Positions 6,092 to 7,240 of a DNA stretch of 7,240 nt are shown here, one piece after another (the first letter of the stretch is position 1; each line of letters starts with the position of its first letter). Under the pieces are notes generated by a model, which saw only the letters and a program-made list of their open reading frames with translations, was not told the origin of the DNA and did not search any database. This stretch comes from MGR-bin208 sp043780275 (lineage in GTDB: Bacteria; Bacteroidota; Bacteroidia; Chitinophagales; Chitinophagaceae): assembly GCA_043780275.1 (NCBI GenBank), contig JAYWCV010000191.1, forward strand, positions 1-7,240, in the 5' to 3' direction. The position numbers and the translations under genes were made by a program.

Positions 6092-7096
6092 ATGATGAAA
6101 TATCAATCACTGCGGATCATTTTTATGGGTACTCCCGAATTTGCTGTTGCATCGCTGGATGCATTGGTGAAGGCCGGATGTAATATTGTTGCTGTAATTA
6201 CTGCACCTGATAAACCTGCAGGCCGTGGCATGAAAATGAATGAAAGTGCAGTAAAAAAATATGCTGTTGAAAATAATCTGAAAATATTACAACCGGGAAA
6301 ACTTAAAAATCCAGAATTTCTTGACGAATTAAAATCTCTCCATGCCGATTTGCAAATTGTAGTTGCCTTTCGTATGCTGCCGGAATTGGTTTGGAATATG
6401 CCTCCGATGGGTACCGTAAATGTTCACGGATCCTTATTACCCCAATACCGTGGTGCTGCTCCTATCAACTGGGCCGTCATCAATGGAGAAAAAGAAACAG
6501 GAGTCACGACTTTCAAACTGAAACATGAAATTGATACCGGTGATATTTTATTACAGGATAAAATGACCATCGGTGAAAACGAAACAGCCGGCGAAATTCA
6601 TGACCGTATGAAAGAAATTGGGGCAAAGCTTTTAGTAAAAACGGTTGAAGAATTGTTAGCAGGAACATTGGAAGAAAGGCCGCAATCTGCAATTGGCAAC
6701 AGGCAATTGGCAAATGAAAACATTACTGATTCAGAAATCCATACATCAGACATCATACATCAAACATCAGACATCCTTCATCATGCACCTAAAATTTTCA
6801 CCGAAACCTGCATGATTGACTGGAATAAAACAGTTGAAGAAATACATAATCTGGTAAGAGGGCTTTCACCATTTCCTGCTGCATTTACAAAACTTGATGG
6901 TAAAACAATTAAAGTTTTCAACAGTGAAAAAGAAAGAATTTCTGTTTCTTCAAAAACCGGTGAATGGGAATCTGATAAAAAAACATTTTTGAAATTTTCC
7001 TGTGCCGATGGTTACATACTTTTAAAAGATGTTCAGTTGGAAGGAAAAAAACGCTTGCTGATCGAAGATTTCCTGCGAGGTTACCGTTTTCCCTGA
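6092..7096 (+). CDS. fmt: Methionyl-tRNA formyltransferase
   Basis: This 334-residue cytosolic enzyme moves a formyl group from 10-formyltetrahydrofolate to Met-tRNA(fMet) for translation initiation. The N-terminal Rossmann-like domain (about 7-190) opens with RIIFMGTPEFA (8-18). It contains the PDKPAGRG loop (39-46), the signature NVHGSLLPQYRGAAPI (110-125) and HEIDTGDIL (145-153). Asn110, His112 and Asp148 match catalytic N106, H108 and D144 of the E. coli enzyme. The C-terminal OB-like tRNA-binding domain (about 232-334) starts with HAPKI, has IDW (242-244), VRGLSPFPAAF (255-265) and ends KRLLIEDFLRGYRF. Between them, residues about 198-231 are an unusually long, repeat-derived linker. Two adjacent ATGs (6092 and 6095) are possible starts and differ by one Met; no Shine-Dalgarno decides between them. 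All key residues are intact, so the enzyme should work despite the insertion. Confidence 0.97.
   Translation: MMKYQSLRIIFMGTPEFAVASLDALVKAGCNIVAVITAPDKPAGRGMKMNESAVKKYAVENNLKILQPGKLKNPEFLDELKSLHADLQIVVAFRMLPELVWNMPPMGTVNVHGSLLPQYRGAAPINWAVINGEKETGVTTFKLKHEIDTGDILLQDKMTIGENETAGEIHDRMKEIGAKLLVKTVEELLAGTLEERPQSAIGNRQLANENITDSEIHTSDIIHQTSDILHHAPKIFTETCMIDWNKTVEEIHNLVRGLSPFPAAFTKLDGKTIKVFNSEKERISVSSKTGEWESDKKTFLKFSCADGYILLKDVQLEGKKRLLIEDFLRGYRFP
6689..6713 (+). repeat. Direct repeat GCAATTGGCAA x2 within fmt linker
   Basis: The 11-mer GCAATTGGCAA occurs at 6689-6699 and again at 6703-6713, a 14-nt period, and a partial related unit GCAATCTGCAATTGG overlaps its left side (from 6682). In frame it encodes part of SAIGNRQLAN (199-208). 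This wording is one I associate with short repeat tracts that recur in Bacteroidota genomes and enter protein linkers. Because 14 is not a multiple of three, the two copies are read in different frames. Confidence 0.75.
6743..6775 (+). repeat. Direct repeat ACATCAGACATC x2 within fmt linker
   Basis: The 12-mer ACATCAGACATC occurs at 6743-6754 and 6764-6775, a 21-nt period, within a wider tract of ACATCA/CATCAT-like units (6741-6784). The period is seven codons, so both copies are read in the same frame and give TSDI twice (218-221 and 225-228). The unit is unrelated to the GCAATTGGCAA repeat 30 nt upstream, so two different repeat kinds sit side by side. Confidence 0.75.
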
Positions 7097-7105
7097 TTTC
7101 TTTTT

Positions 7106-7240
7106 TTAATAATTCGCTGTTACAATAAATTTATCTGTTTCACTTACTTCCAGTACCGCAGCCGCGGCATTGCTGATACGGATATTCAATCCCTGGTTCT
7201 GACGAATGCCATTCATTTTTCCTAACACTTTGGCATAAAT
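7106..7240 (-). CDS. C-terminal 44 residues of an unidentified protein converging on fmt
   Basis: Read on the minus strand from the window edge, the frame stays open for 44 codons to a TAA whose complement is 7106-7108. The peptide runs through YAKVLGKMNGIRQNQGLNIR (2-21), AAAAVLEVSE (26-35) and ends KFIVTANY. It has a balanced, protein-like make-up (beta strand, helix, beta strand), and plus-strand frames here give nothing better. The pattern hydrophobic strand, Asn/Ala turn, helix, D-K-F-I-V strand faintly recalls the end of a STAS-type domain, but this is not strong enough for a call. Its stop is 9 nt from the fmt stop, so the two genes converge. No start is visible; the gene continues beyond the window. 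Confidence 0.6.
   Translation of the reverse strand: MYAKVLGKMNGIRQNQGLNIRISNAAAAVLEVSETDKFIVTANY

Noticed and set aside
6682..6784. Repeats in the fmt linker as a CRISPR array
   Set aside because: The units are 11-12 nt with 3-9 nt between copies, lie inside a continuous reading frame, and number only two each.
7097..7107. T-rich tract after fmt as an intrinsic terminator
   Set aside because: No GC-containing stem could be found immediately upstream of the T run, so it is only a T tract.

Overview
The window suggests a Bacteroidota genome, most likely from the Chitinophagaceae or a nearby family. The grounds are AT-rich intergenic DNA, A-rich leaders with no clear Shine-Dalgarno sequence, lipoprotein signal peptides of the SSC type, a signal peptide cut before Gln (VCA-Q), and gene families typical of that phylum. 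The assignment is inferred from style and protein content, not from a marker gene.

Layout. Positions 1-479 hold the 3' part of a gene for an Hcp-fold protein (type VI secretion tube family). It appears to be exported, because the frame opens with what looks like the end of a signal peptide. Four more plus-strand genes follow with gaps of 64, 40, 25 and 44 nt. They encode a small three-helix membrane protein of the DUF4870/Tic20-like kind (544-918), an M48 zinc metallopeptidase lipoprotein (959-1771), an unrecognised lipoprotein (1797-2288), and an 1181-residue secreted protein (2333-5878). The last joins two N-terminal beta repeats, a carbohydrate-binding-like beta-sandwich and a greatly enlarged peptidase M19-like (membrane dipeptidase) metal centre. 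A 213-nt intergenic stretch (5879-6091) holds several inverted repeats, including a 28-nt palindrome ending 8 nt before the next start codon. Then comes fmt, methionyl-tRNA formyltransferase (6092-7096), and a converging minus-strand gene, present only as its last 44 codons (7106-7240).

How it fits together. Genes 1-5 all act at or beyond the inner membrane and are closely spaced on one strand, so they may form one envelope/secretion transcription unit, although a shared function is not shown. fmt is a housekeeping translation-initiation gene, probably transcribed on its own.

Most worth a second look: the multidomain M19-like protein with its HxH metal motif; the exported Hcp-like protein with a closely spaced Cys pair; two different short tandem repeats inserted in frame into the linker of Fmt; and the palindrome just upstream of fmt. 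No tRNA, rRNA, CRISPR array, insertion sequence or origin was seen.
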